Shown: in pieces, positions 54,910-63,642 of the stretch
Position numbering within the stretch: position 1 is the stretch's first letter
Layout: every line of letters starts with the position of its first letter
DNA from: JAJDYQ01 sp963662865
GTDB taxonomy: Bacteria > Pseudomonadota > Gammaproteobacteria > JAJDYQ01
Assembly: GCA_963662865.1 (NCBI GenBank)
Contig: OY759969.1
Location: 2,418,001-2,482,000 of the forward strand
DNA: 64,000 nucleotides
Direction of reading: 5' to 3'
Notes under the pieces: generated by a model
Database searches by the model: none
Told to the model about the DNA's origin: nothing
The model's input: the letters and a program-made list of their open reading frames with translations, nothing else
Translations under genes and position numbers: made by a program

Positions 54910-56157
54910 ATGCAATTTAACGAAATAAGCTGGCTGGTGATGGGCGTGTTATTTACCGGTGTCACCGTGCAAACATGGTTGGCCTACAGGCACATATCAT
55001 TTATCGAACATCACAGGGGGGAGGTGCCTGGGGTATTTGCCGATAAAATTCCGCTGCAAGCACATCAAAAAGCGGCAGGTTACACCATAGCAAAAACCAG
55101 ATTGAATGTTTTCGGCACCATTATCGGTTCCGTTGCTCTGCTCCTGTGGACATTTGGCGGTGGACTGGAGATGCTCAATAGCTTCTGGCAATCCATTGGC
55201 TGGGCAAGCATCACTACCGGTACGGTCCTCATTCTGTCCTTTATGCTGATCGGCGCAATTATCGACATGCCAGCCTCACTCTATTCGACATTTGTCATCG
55301 AGGAAAAATATGGCTTTAATAAAATGACAGGTAAACTTTTCGCCCTGGATATGCTCAAGGGCATGGCGCTGGTTTTTCTCCTTGGTACTCCCTTGATTTT
55401 GGCCGTGCTCTGGTTAATGGAAAAGTCGGGTTCGTTATGGTGGCTTTATGTCTGGGCGGTCTGGACCGGTTTTAGCCTGTTGATGATGTGGGCCTATCCC
55501 AGGTTTATAGCGCCGCTGTTCAACAGATTTCAGCCGTTGGAAGACGATGAGCTGAAACAGCGAATCACCACCCTGCTTGTGCGATGTGGATTTTCCTCCA
55601 ATGGAATTTTTGTTATGGATGGTTCAAAACGCTCCGGGCATGGTAACGCTTATTTCACCGGCTTTGGAGCAAACAAACGAATTGTCTTTTTTGACACTCT
55701 GATAAAGTCGCTTAGTTTTGATGAAATTGAAGCCGTACTCGCCCATGAGCTTGGTCACTTCAAGCGCAATCATATCAGGAAAAGTATCGTCCTGATGTCA
55801 GCCATGAGCCTTGTCGGACTCGCCATACTCGGCTGGCTGATCGAAAACCCGACTTTCTATTATGGTCTGGGAGTTGGTGGGGTCTCTGCCCATATGGGTT
55901 TGCTGCTTTTCATGCTTGTTGTCCCGTTATTTACCTTTTTTATCTCTCCGTTGTTTTCAGCTTTTTCAAGAAAAAATGAGTTCGAAGCGGATGAGTACGC
56001 CAGACAGCAAAGTGATGCAACTCATCTGGTTTCGGCTCTGGTTAAAATGTATGAGGAAAATGCCAGCACGTTGACACCTGATCCGCTGCACTCGGCACTT
56101 TATGACTCCCATCCACCAGCATTGGTACGCATTGCCCGATTGCAGGAAGCTCGATGA
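54910..56157 (+). CDS. M48 family (Ste24/CAAX-type) zinc metallopeptidase
   Basis: 415 residues with several transmembrane helices, resembling eukaryotic Ste24 proteases. The zinc site is HELGHFKRNH preceded by VLAH; the third ligand is in NEFEADEYARQ. The N-terminal half has WLAYRHISFIEHHRGEVPG and the family block IEEKYGFNKMTGKLF. A start at TTG 54889 would add seven residues; ATG 54910 with GGAA upstream is preferred. A 7-bp inverted repeat (56300-56319) between this gene and convergent argG could end both. Confidence 0.9.
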   Translation: MQFNEISWLVMGVLFTGVTVQTWLAYRHISFIEHHRGEVPGVFADKIPLQAHQKAAGYTIAKTRLNVFGTIIGSVALLLWTFGGGLEMLNSFWQSIGWASITTGTVLILSFMLIGAIIDMPASLYSTFVIEEKYGFNKMTGKLFALDMLKGMALVFLLGTPLILAVLWLMEKSGSLWWLYVWAVWTGFSLLMMWAYPRFIAPLFNRFQPLEDDELKQRITTLLVRCGFSSNGIFVMDGSKRSGHGNAYFTGFGANKRIVFFDTLIKSLSFDEIEAVLAHELGHFKRNHIRKSIVLMSAMSLVGLAILGWLIENPTFYYGLGVGGVSAHMGLLLFMLVVPLFTFFISPLFSAFSRKNEFEADEYARQQSDATHLVSALVKMYEENASTLTPDPLHSALYDSHPPALVRIARLQEAR

Positions 56158-56327
56158 GGGTTTCTCATGGCCTTGTTTCGTCGTAGTTTACGCTTTTAGA
56201 TCCAGGCTGCTGCTCACGCACAAAGCGGCAAATTGATATTTACAGGTAGTAAGCAGGATAAAAAGTTCGTCTCAGTGCCAAAAAGCGAGTTGGTCCTGGA
56301 ACTCATCCCGACATGAGTTGTGCGCCT

Positions 56328-57554
56328 TTACCGGTTACGTCCCTTTTTCGCGGCAGTGCGCAGTCTCAGGGCATTTAGCTGAATAAAACCGGTTGCGTCT
56401 TTTTGCTGGTAACTTCCGTGATCGTCTTCAAATGTGGCGATATTTTCATCGAAAAGACTGTCATTTGAACGTCTGCCGACTATTTCAACATTACCCTTGT
56501 AAAGCCTCAGACGGACCTCACCGTTCACGTACAGTTGAGACTGGTCAATCATCCCCTGCAACATCAAGCGCTCTGGAGACCACCAGTATCCGTTATAAAT
56601 CAGACTGGCATACCGGGGCATCAGGTCATCTTTCAGATGTGCAGCTTCACGGTCAAGGGTGATTGATTCAATAGCCCGGTGTGCCTTGAGCATGATGGTC
56701 CCCCCTGGCGTTTCATAGCAGCCACGTGACTTCATGCCCACATAACGGTTTTCAACGATGTCCAGGCGGCCAATGCCATTGATGCCGCCCAGCTCGTTGA
56801 GCCTGCTTAATATTTCTACAGGCTCCATGTCCCGCCCATCAATAGAAATAATATCCCCTTTTCTATACCCCAAAGTAATATAGGTTGGGCTATCCGGCGC
56901 CTTCTCGGGAGACACGCTCCAGCGCCACATCCCTTCAGATGGTTCGCTCCAGGGATTTTCGAGTTCGCCACCTTCATAGGAAATGTGCAACAGATTGGCA
57001 TCCATGGAGTATGGCGAGGTCTCACCTCGTTTCATTTCTATCGGAATTCTCCGGCTTTCAGCATATTTAAGCAGCGTCTCGCGTGAGGTCAGTTGCCACT
57101 CGCGCCATGGTGCAATTATCCTTATCTCCGGTTTTAGGGCGTAGGCCCCCATTTCAAAGCGAACCTGATCGTTCCCCTTGCCGGTAGCGCCATGCGATAT
57201 GCTATCGGCCCCGGTTTCATCTGCAATTTCGACCATCCGCTTCACAATCAGCGGTCTGGCAATAGCAGTACCGAGCAGGTATTCACCCTCATAAACAGCA
57301 TTGGCGCGAAACATCGGATAGACATAATCTCGCACAAACTCGGGCGTCAAATCCTCTACATGGATTTCCTTGACACCTAATTGCTTAGCCTTGCTCCGCG
57401 CAGCCTCGACTTCTTCACCCTGACCAATATCGACCGTAACCGTAATGACCTCGCAGTCATAAGTGTCCTGTAACCAAGCCAGGATGACCGATGTATCCAG
57501 CCCGCCTGAGTACGCCAGCACAACCTTATCGACTGAGATATTTTTCGTACTCAT
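56328..57554 (-). CDS. argG: Argininosuccinate synthase
   Basis: Joins citrulline and aspartate using ATP. 408 residues from ATG 57554; a frame open to 57593 adds 13 residues that do not fit. The ATP loop is [18 protein letters not shown], and the family signatures [13 protein letters not shown], and [16 protein letters not shown] are present. The type seen is the 400-residue form common in bacteria outside Enterobacteriaceae. It is on the opposite strand to argD-argF. It is divergent from rpmB. Confidence 0.96.
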   Translation of the reverse strand: MSTKNISVDKVVLAYSGGLDTSVILAWLQDTYDCEVITVTVDIGQGEEVEAARSKAKQLGVKEIHVEDLTPEFVRDYVYPMFRANAVYEGEYLLGTAIARPLIVKRMVEIADETGADSISHGATGKGNDQVRFEMGAYALKPEIRIIAPWREWQLTSRETLLKYAESRRIPIEMKRGETSPYSMDANLLHISYEGGELENPWSEPSEGMWRWSVSPEKAPDSPTYITLGYRKGDIISIDGRDMEPVEILSRLNELGGINGIGRLDIVENRYVGMKSRGCYETPGGTIMLKAHRAIESITLDREAAHLKDDLMPRYASLIYNGYWWSPERLMLQGMIDQSQLYVNGEVRLRLYKGNVEIVGRRSNDSLFDENIATFEDDHGSYQQKDATGFIQLNALRLRTAAKKGRNR

Positions 57555-57863
57555 TAACGCCTCAATCCAAATAAAATCAAAAAAGGCATGCATTATGCCG
57601 TAAGTGACTATGAAATGGCATTCGGTTCTGAGGTGGGTAAATTCATTTGCAGCCCGCTTACATCTTCTTGTGTGCGAGTTCCGGCGTAATTTGTAATTTA
57701 AGGGAATTCTGATTAATGTAAGGGCCCCTTGCGATGCAGGGGTGTATCGCCAAAATCAATCTTGCAGTCTCGCCTCGGAGTTGGTATAAAGTGCGCTTTT
57801 TTCGAGCCAGGGCCATTTTTGAGTTTGGTTCTTGGTGAAAACCAGTTATCAGGAAGGAACACT
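57555..57863. other. argG-rpmB intergenic region
   Basis: 309 bases without a gene between divergent argG and rpmB. It holds the rpmB promoter (57762-57790) and two small hairpins, GGCATGCATTATGCC near 57582 and CCCCTTGCGATGCAGGGG near 57725. An argG promoter must also lie here but I could not choose its boxes. No ARG-box pair could be recognised by eye. Confidence 0.5.
57762..57790 (+). promoter_or_regulatory. Sigma-70-type promoter of rpmB-rpmG
   Basis: -35 TTGCAG (57762-57767), a 17-base spacer, -10 TATAAA (57785-57790). Transcription would start near 57797, about 67 bases before the rpmB ATG. This is the clearest housekeeping promoter in the window. Confidence 0.7.
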
Positions 57864-58100
57864 ATGTCCAGAGTATGCCAGATCACAGGAAAGCGTCCCA
57901 TGGTGGGCAACAATGTCTCTCACGCGCACAACAAGACGCGCCGTCGCTTTCTGCCTAATTTACACACTCACAGATTTTGGGTTGAGGAGGAAAATCGCTG
58001 GGTAAAACTGCGTGTTTCCACCAAGGGCATGCGTATGATCGACAAGCTAGGTATTTCTGAGGTACTGGTTCGCATTCGCGCCCGCGGCGAGAGGATCTAG
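57864..58100 (+). CDS. rpmB: 50S ribosomal protein L28
   Basis: 78 residues, the normal length. Begins [20 protein letters not shown] and ends RIRARGERI; the middle has [17 protein letters not shown]. Start ATG 57864 has AGGAAGGA upstream. The frame is open for 45 codons before this, but those are not homologous. It forms an operon with rpmG 12 bases on. Confidence 0.98.
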   Translation: MSRVCQITGKRPMVGNNVSHAHNKTRRRFLPNLHTHRFWVEEENRWVKLRVSTKGMRMIDKLGISEVLVRIRARGERI

Positions 58101-58112
58101 AGAGGAAGGTTC

Positions 58113-58268
58113 ATGCGTGACAAAATTAAACTCGTTTCATCTGCCGGTACGGGTCATTTCTATACTACCGACAAAAACAAGCGGACTATGACTGAGAAGT
58201 TTGAGATCAAAAAGTTTGACCCGGTTGTCCGTAAGCATGTGATTTACAGGGAAGCCAAGATCAAGTAA
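58113..58268 (+). CDS. rpmG: 50S ribosomal protein L33
   Basis: 51 residues ([20 protein letters not shown], then [20 protein letters not shown], ending EAKIK). GAGGAAGG lies just before ATG 58113. It has no cysteine, so it is the zinc-independent form of L33. Operon with rpmB as in most bacteria. Confidence 0.97.
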   Translation: MRDKIKLVSSAGTGHFYTTDKNKRTMTEKFEIKKFDPVVRKHVIYREAKIK

Positions 58269-58414
58269 CCAATTCCTGGTGAGGAAGCCGGGAAATATCA
58301 GGTTACAAAAGGGCAGGTTACCCGGGGTGCCGTTTTTAGGTGAAGATGGCCAGTGGAGGCGCTCTCAAACAGCTTCCGGCGTACGGTTCTCCCTGAATCC
58401 GAAACGCATTCGAA

Positions 58415-58678
58415 TTACGTCATGGCGCGAATCGCATTGTTTAGACGACTCTTATGACGTGCGGCCTTGTTTCTGTGGATAAGGCCCCTGCCACAGGCAC
58501 TGTCAATGATCGGGACTGCGGCTTTGTAAGTTGTTTGCGCAGCTGCCTTATCGCGGCCTTCCACCGCGTGGACGACTGCTTTGATAGCAGTGCGTAGGCG
58601 TGAGCGCGCCGCCGCATTGCGGGCATTGTGCTTGTCTGCCTGACGGGCACGTTTTCTGGCTTGAGGACTGTTAGCCAC
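58415..58678 (-). CDS. rpsT: 30S ribosomal protein S20
   Basis: 87 residues starting at GTG 58678 with AGGAG 6 bases upstream (ANSPQARKRARQADKHNARN). The basic helical protein has the family ending NKAARHKSRLNNAIRAM. An ATG further up (58723) would add 15 residues, but the strong Shine-Dalgarno sequence points to the GTG; S20 in E. coli also uses a non-ATG start (UUG), which matters for its translational autoregulation. Confidence 0.96.
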   Translation of the reverse strand: MANSPQARKRARQADKHNARNAAARSRLRTAIKAVVHAVEGRDKAAAQTTYKAAVPIIDSACGRGLIHRNKAARHKSRLNNAIRAMT

Positions 58679-59031
58679 CGTAAACTCCTGGGAAAATTCG
58701 TTTGCACTCTGATTGAAGATCAATGGAGTGCGGCTAAAGGGCCGTAGAGCATGGGCATTTTCAACAAAAATGTCAATATGTTTCTGAACTTAATATAGCC
58801 CTTGTCCTGATTCAGTGACTATGAGACAAAATTACCTGCCTGCATGGGCTGCCGATAGCCGTCTATGGGTATTTTCAGGCCAGTTTCATTATTCTGTGTG
58901 TTGATCATCAGGTTACCCGATTTCCTGGCCTGCCAGGGTCGCAAGCCTGTCTCGACCTGTACAGTACCATCCCGAAGCAGACCGATATTAAGTAAGCTCT
59001 GAACAATTCCATTATGAGGTTAGCTGCTCCT
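58679..59031. other. rpsT-thiS intergenic region with an orphan open stretch
   Basis: 353 bases. A minus-strand frame without start codon is open from 59019 to a TAG at 58819 and encodes coding-like residues (GLLRDGTVQVETGLRPWQ, LKIPIDGYRQPMQAGNF). It may be the 3' end of a lost gene; no family is recognised. The trace of an IS end (58774-58792) lies just beyond its stop. The rpsT promoter should also be in this stretch. Confidence 0.35.
58774..58792 (-). repeat. Solo trace of IS481-like left end
   Basis: On the minus strand this reads TAAGTTCAGAAACATATTG, the same as the left ends of the IS remnants at 41328 and 48640, within one or two bases. Nothing else of the element is recognisable next to it apart from the A/T-rich run ACATTTTTGTTG. 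It is either a scar of excision or a deletion remnant. Confidence 0.5.
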
Positions 59032-59232
59032 TCAGCCGCCGCCAACGGCATGAACAATCTCTATCTGATCGCCCTCGCTCAGTTGATATGCCATGAACTG
59101 GCTGCGAGGTATGACGTTGAGGTTTATTTCGACGGCAATCCGTTTCTCGAGCAGGCCCTGCCGTTCAATCAACTGCTGCAAAGTGGCACCATCATCAAGT
59201 TGGCGCAACTCGCCGTTAAGGGTTATTTTCAT
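59032..59232 (-). CDS. thiS: Sulfur carrier protein ThiS
   Basis: Ubiquitin-like sulfur carrier for thiazole formation in thiamine synthesis. 66 residues: KITLNGELRQLDDGATLQQL at the start and VHAVGGG at the end, with the C-terminal Gly-Gly that is adenylated and thiocarboxylated. The first ATG, 59232, fits the family. In most relatives thiS is followed by thiG; here the sequence downstream is non-coding or decayed, so thiG must lie elsewhere or be missing. Confidence 0.9.
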   Translation of the reverse strand: MKITLNGELRQLDDGATLQQLIERQGLLEKRIAVEINLNVIPRSQFMAYQLSEGDQIEIVHAVGGG

Positions 59233-59562
59233 AAGCAGTTTCGAAGGTCAAAACAGTCAGCCAGATAAAAAACACCATTCTAAGCCAACAAGGGCAAGGC
59301 GGAAACCGAAGGAAACTTAAGAACAATTCCATCCTCGACTTGTCAGAGCGCGGAAAACAACCATGTAATTTGTGTTTTCCTTTCAAAATCAATAACGGAT
59401 CGCTATTGATTTCGGCGACACATCCTTGTATCGCAGGAAACTCTGATTAAATCAGAGCTTCCGTAACTCAAAAGGGACATCATTGCTTTGGCCTCCCTCG
59501 GCCTGACAGTGGTGAAGGCTTGCTGTCCTGTATGGGTCATTCAGGGTATCTTCGGCTTGTTT
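59233..59562. other. thiS-FHA gene intergenic region
   Basis: 330 bases without a gene. It contains a second copy of the 12-base sequence GAACAATTCCAT (59321-59332; first copy 59001-59012, exactly 320 bases apart, so the two flank thiS) and the palindrome at 59435-59462. The presumed thiS promoter also lies here. Confidence 0.45.
59435..59462. repeat. Palindrome with GGAAACTCTGA core, second copy
   Basis: AGGAAACTCTGAT, loop TAA, then ATCAGAGCTTCC; 12 pairs with one mismatch. It shares the core with the palindrome after degP (13169-13199). Located 100 bases after the FHA gene stop on the minus strand, where it might act as a transcription end. Confidence 0.55.
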
Positions 59563-60540
59563 TTACAGGTATTCCTCCGGAAGCTGGGTGCCCGATGAGG
59601 ATAAGTCGGTGAAATGCAGGGTTTTGTCCGGGTAACATTCAATAATGAGATGCTGCCTGGAAATATCCTCAAATTCCGAGTCTAATACAATTGAGCACTT
59701 TGTGCTTCGGCCTATAAGGTTTTCGCGGGGTTTAAGGATGTATTGGCTACCATTTTGACTGATTAAAAAGGGCTCAGGGCCACTGCTGTCAATAACGAAT
59801 TCGCGGCTGGCAATTTTTATCGGTAGCCGGGAGATTTTACCGGCATCTACGATGACTGTCTGTCCCCGGGGAATCCTTCTGAGTTCAGATGGCGTAGGGT
59901 GTTCATCCGGACCGACATAACTGGTTTCACTGGTCTGTGCCCGAATGTCGCCCGAACCGTCCGCTATACCGGAATAATCTATTGGCTTGCTCGTCGCTCT
60001 AGTGCCCGTCGCTACAGTTTCTGTCGGCTTCGGGTTTGCCCTATCCGGCGCTTGCGCCCTGGTATGGCTGTCACGATCCTTGATGATGCTTTTTACGATA
60101 TTAATACGCGACTGAAGATACTTCAGGTAGGCGGTGACGGCCTCCCGTTTGAATTCACTGAAATCCGCTGGTTGCTTGCTTAACTCAAACATAATCTGGC
60201 GCCAGTCATAATCCTGGGAAAAGCGCACCATGGTTGTGTCATCGAGATAGCTGTCGATACTCCTGGGGTCCCGAATGGTTGCTGCCAGCCTTTCGTTGAT
60301 TTTATGTTCGACTTCGGTGAGTTGCCTTGCCTCTTCAATAAGATGCTGGTCAGCGCTTTTCAGCATCTTTTGCATCTTGGAAGCGGGAATTTCAGTCCTG
60401 GTGGAAAGGAACTGCCTGAAGTCATCTGTAGTCTCGAACTCGAAAGTTTGGTTTTCCAGCCTGATTTTAAGGCTGTCACCACCAAAAAAACGGCTCAAAA
60501 TTCCACGTTGCTGATATCTGCTCGTAGGCCTGTTTTTCAT
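59563..60540 (-). CDS. FHA-domain protein of unknown role
   Basis: 325 residues from ATG 60540 (NRPTSRYQQRGILSRFFGG). The N-terminal 150 residues are charged and helical with no recognised domain. Residues about 155-235 are a polar linker. The last 100 residues hold a forkhead-associated domain: LIGRSTKCSIVLD and ISRQHLIIECY, carrying the G-R-S and S-x-x-H residues that bind phosphothreonine. It may read a Ser/Thr kinase signal, but no kinase gene is in the window. An upstream extension to 60624 is not supported. Confidence 0.78.
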   Translation of the reverse strand: MKNRPTSRYQQRGILSRFFGGDSLKIRLENQTFEFETTDDFRQFLSTRTEIPASKMQKMLKSADQHLIEEARQLTEVEHKINERLAATIRDPRSIDSYLDDTTMVRFSQDYDWRQIMFELSKQPADFSEFKREAVTAYLKYLQSRINIVKSIIKDRDSHTRAQAPDRANPKPTETVATGTRATSKPIDYSGIADGSGDIRAQTSETSYVGPDEHPTPSELRRIPRGQTVIVDAGKISRLPIKIASREFVIDSSGPEPFLISQNGSQYILKPRENLIGRSTKCSIVLDSEFEDISRQHLIIECYPDKTLHFTDLSSSGTQLPEEYL

Positions 60541-60933
60541 GGTAATACGCCGCCTTGATCTGCCACTTATCGGAGTCCGGTGATTTGCCAGACTATTTAT
60601 ACCGCTTTGATGCGCGGCTGGCAATCAGTAGGCTGGTGATGCTAACCCAAAGCAGAGATATTTCCTTTGGGTTAGCGGAGGTGCTGTGGCCAGAGTGATA
60701 CTCGCTTTGAGCGAACAAGAGGTCAGTCGGCTGTCGTCATTCAGGCGGCGATGAGTGGACAGCTTTGCCGGGCGCGAATTGTGTTGATAACCATCCGCTG
60801 CGAAAGGGTGCCGGAGGTTGTTGATCTCATACATACAGCAGGCCGATTTCATGGTTCTTGATTTCCTAAACTATTCGCTGCCTGATCTCCCGGATAGCTA
60901 GTATTGTGTTGAAGTTTGGTAAAATGTGCCGCG
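60541..60933. other. Divergent intergenic region
   Basis: 393 bases between the divergent FHA and conserved-hypothetical genes. A 75-codon frame on the minus strand (60852-60625) has no family resemblance. No RNA gene, repeat or clear promoter was recognised. Confidence 0.4.
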
Positions 60934-61464
60934 ATGAGCCAGATCAGTCAAATACAGATGATTTTCCAGCCATTAGAGGATCGTATCCTGCTGCGGCTGA
61001 ATACCGTTAATTCCAGCGGCTTTCAGTTCTGGCTGACGCGCCGTTACCTGAGACTACTGTGGCCGGTATTGATGAAGATGTTGGCCAGCGATCAGCAGAT
61101 TGTTGCGCATAAGACTGAGCAGGCGAAGAAGGAAGTCTTGTCATTTCAACATCAACAGGTGGCACAGAAGATGGACTATTCCCAAAAGTTCGAGGAACAG
61201 ATTCGATCACAACCCCTTGGCTCTGTTCCGATTCTACTTTCTAAAGTCTCGGTAAAAAACAAGTCGGATGGTACGCAGATACTCGGCCTGCAGCCTGAAC
61301 AGGGGCAGGGAATTGATTTGGCTATGGATCAGACTTTATTACACTCGATATGCCGACTATTACAGGATACCGTGGGTAAAACCGACTGGGGGCTGGATCT
61401 CAGCAGAAGTTTGATGACGGCTTCGGTAAATGAAGCCGTTCCTGATCCCAGGGCTTTGAATTAG
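60934..61464 (+). CDS. Conserved hypothetical protein
   Basis: 176 residues from ATG 60934 (no good Shine-Dalgarno sequence; TTG 60916 is an alternative). The opening IFQPLEDRILLRLNT and the WLTRRYLRLLWPVLMKML motif, and the ending LLHSICRLLQDTV with TDWGL, form a pattern I recognise from uncharacterised gammaproteobacterial proteins. No membrane segment or catalytic motif is obvious. The TrpD2-like gene follows by 118 bases. Confidence 0.6.
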   Translation: MSQISQIQMIFQPLEDRILLRLNTVNSSGFQFWLTRRYLRLLWPVLMKMLASDQQIVAHKTEQAKKEVLSFQHQQVAQKMDYSQKFEEQIRSQPLGSVPILLSKVSVKNKSDGTQILGLQPEQGQGIDLAMDQTLLHSICRLLQDTVGKTDWGLDLSRSLMTASVNEAVPDPRALN

Positions 61465-61582
61465 GTTCCCCCGGATTGGGTTCGCTCAAAACTCACAAGC
61501 CCTTAACTGTACCTCGTCAGGGGTATTCAAGGGCAATGGTCACGTCGCTACACTCCCGCCGGCATAGGACCAGGCAGGCAAC

Positions 61583-62701
61583 ATGAGTGAAGCGGCAAAA
61601 AGGCTGAGTCATCAGGAGACGATGCGCTCCATAATCCAGCGAATAGCTACCGGGCCACATCTGAGCAAGGATATTTCCTTTGAAGAAGCCCGGGCGGGCA
61701 TTCAAGGGGTGCTCAGTGGTGATATCAGCTCCGTGCAGTCCGCCATTTTCCTGATTGCGCTTCGTATGAAGCGTGAAACCGAGGCAGAAAATGCCGGTAT
61801 TTTGCAGGGAATTATGGATTGTTCGGGTCATATTGTGGCTGATGTGGATGACGTTCTGGATATTGCTGACCCTTACGATGGCTGGAATCGTGGTTTACCG
61901 GTTGCGGCGTTTTTGCCCGCTGTTATGGCGGCGAGCATACCGAGTGTATCACATGGCCTGGAGACTGTGGGCCCGAAATATGGTGCGACACACCGTATGG
62001 TGTTAAGAGAGGCCGGTAAATGTACCGACCTGACGTTGCAGGAAGCCGCCGAGCAGATTGCAAATGCCGACATCGGCTGGTCTTATCTCGATCAGTCGAT
62101 TTATTGTTCCGCGCTGCATGGCATGTTCGATTTCCGCAGGGAGATCATCAAGCGCACGGTAATTACCACTGTGGAAGTGCTGATTGGACCGGTTCGTGGG
62201 CGCAATGCCACGCATATTATGACCGGTTATGTGCATAAGCCCTATCCACCTCTATATGCAAATCTGGCGCGCCAGGGGAAGTTTGAGTCCGCCATGATCA
62301 TTCGTGGCGTGGAAGGCGGTGTTATCCCTTCCTTGCAGCAGTCAGCCAGACTGTTTTATTACCACGGTATGGGTGAGGAACGGGCAATGAACTTGAATCC
62401 CGCAGAGCTTGGGTTCGATCACAGCACGCGGTGTGTCCCTCTACCGGACTCTATTGAGAAGGCCAGGGGCGGAACTGCATCCAACTCGCAAGACGTGACT
62501 GAAATTGCCAGACTGGCGGCTGAGGCGGGTCTGGAGGCGCTGAATGGTAGACAGGGCGCGGCCTATGACAGTCTGGTTTATGCTGGTGCGATTGCCTGGC
62601 AGCACCTGAACAGGGATGTTTCCCTGCCGGAGGCGGCTGATCATATACGCGGTATTCTCGATAGTGGCGAGGCTTTAAGACGATTTCAGGCCGCACAATG
62701 A
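61583..62701 (+). CDS. TrpD2/YbiB-like phosphoribosyltransferase family protein
   Basis: 372 residues, related to anthranilate phosphoribosyltransferase (TrpD) and nucleoside phosphorylase class III. The N-terminal helical part has FEEARAGIQGVLSGDISS and AIFLIALRMKRET. The PRPP-binding glycine loop of TrpD is replaced by the divergent PYDGWNRGLPVAAFLPAVMA. Therefore it is unlikely to act in tryptophan synthesis; TrpD2 proteins such as E. coli YbiB bind nucleic acid, which is a possible role here. No trp gene is nearby. Confidence 0.78.
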   Translation: MSEAAKRLSHQETMRSIIQRIATGPHLSKDISFEEARAGIQGVLSGDISSVQSAIFLIALRMKRETEAENAGILQGIMDCSGHIVADVDDVLDIADPYDGWNRGLPVAAFLPAVMAASIPSVSHGLETVGPKYGATHRMVLREAGKCTDLTLQEAAEQIANADIGWSYLDQSIYCSALHGMFDFRREIIKRTVITTVEVLIGPVRGRNATHIMTGYVHKPYPPLYANLARQGKFESAMIIRGVEGGVIPSLQQSARLFYYHGMGEERAMNLNPAELGFDHSTRCVPLPDSIEKARGGTASNSQDVTEIARLAAEAGLEALNGRQGAAYDSLVYAGAIAWQHLNRDVSLPEAADHIRGILDSGEALRRFQAAQ

Positions 62702-62750
62702 TTCCGGCCAGCCTGACGACCTCGCTATGGTCACGATGATCTTTGATCTT

Positions 62751-63422
62751 TCAGCGAGTTTGAGTTGACTGATACTCACGGATCAAGGCGTCAATGTCTT
62801 CCGATTTAAGGTGCTTCCAGGGCAAAGGGATTAATCCCGGTACCATGGATAGGTATTTTTCATATACGTTGCCGTAATACGTCAACAGCTTTCTTTCTTC
62901 AAGTTTTGAGCCCATAAAAAAATAGAGTGTGACAGCAACTGCGCTGGTTAGCATAAGACTGTCCATGGGACGGGTCCAGATTAGCACCAGGGCAAACGAG
63001 TACCATGGATGTCTGACATAGCAATGGAAGGGAGACAGGCACAGACTTCCCTGATCCTCTACTCTGATTTCAGAGTCTGTTAGTTGTCGAAGACCAAGAA
63101 ATTCTCGCCCATCGTAATAACGCATCGATATTAGAAAACCGATAACGGCCGCCAGGGCAAACGCCTGTGTAATCCAGAAAGATGCCCCGGTAAAGTTCCA
63201 TAGAGCGACTTTCTCGCCCGTATGTAAAAGCCAGAGCGGAGCAACCAGCAGGACAATCGCCACGAGGTTAAACGTCAATCTGTAATACGGCATGAACGTG
63301 GGAAATTGCCGGCTTACCATGGCTTTAACAGACAGCGACGCCTGTAGTGAATGAATACAGAAATACAGTATCCAGATCAGACCAAGCGAGGCCGCATCGA
63401 GAATAATCACATTTGCCATCAT
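62751..63422 (-). CDS. NnrU/isoprenylcysteine-methyltransferase-like membrane protein
   Basis: 223 residues with about five to six membrane helices. The C-terminal half has the family methyltransferase motif: FHCYVRHPWYSFALVLIW, then SKLEERKLLTYYGNVYEKYL and VPGLIP. The RHPxY and E-x-x-L pattern is shared with isoprenylcysteine carboxyl methyltransferases and with MddA (methanethiol S-methyltransferase), so methylation of a small thiol or a lipid is possible. Tandem ATG codons stand at 63422 and 63419. It ends 49 bases from the convergent TrpD2-like gene. Confidence 0.72.
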   Translation of the reverse strand: MMANVIILDAASLGLIWILYFCIHSLQASLSVKAMVSRQFPTFMPYYRLTFNLVAIVLLVAPLWLLHTGEKVALWNFTGASFWITQAFALAAVIGFLISMRYYDGREFLGLRQLTDSEIRVEDQGSLCLSPFHCYVRHPWYSFALVLIWTRPMDSLMLTSAVAVTLYFFMGSKLEERKLLTYYGNVYEKYLSMVPGLIPLPWKHLKSEDIDALIREYQSTQTR

Positions 63423-63642
63423 ATGCTCCTGCCGGCATGGCCGGGGTAAACCGGTATCATTATCATCAATTATGTCTCAGCCATAAAAGCCTTTCATTAA
63501 TCTATTGAGTCGGTGTCAATGACGCTCGTTTGATTCCAAAAATCTCTATACCGTTAATGTGATTTGGGGCTATCCTGTGTTTCAGGGTGCGCTGTGGTTG
63601 GTGCAACTGATGAAGAGAGAGGCGGATTTAGCGCAATCAGTT

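Noticed and set aside
57729..57863. 45-residue N-terminal extension of L28
   Set aside because: It overlaps the promoter and 5' leader, and L28 homologues begin at the ATG with a strong ribosome-binding site.
59014..59268. Plus-strand frame opposite thiS
   Set aside because: It is the shadow of thiS, which has a clear family match and the Gly-Gly end.
60625..60852. 75-codon minus-strand frame in the FHA-hypothetical gap
   Set aside because: No ribosome-binding site and no recognisable domain; compatible with chance.
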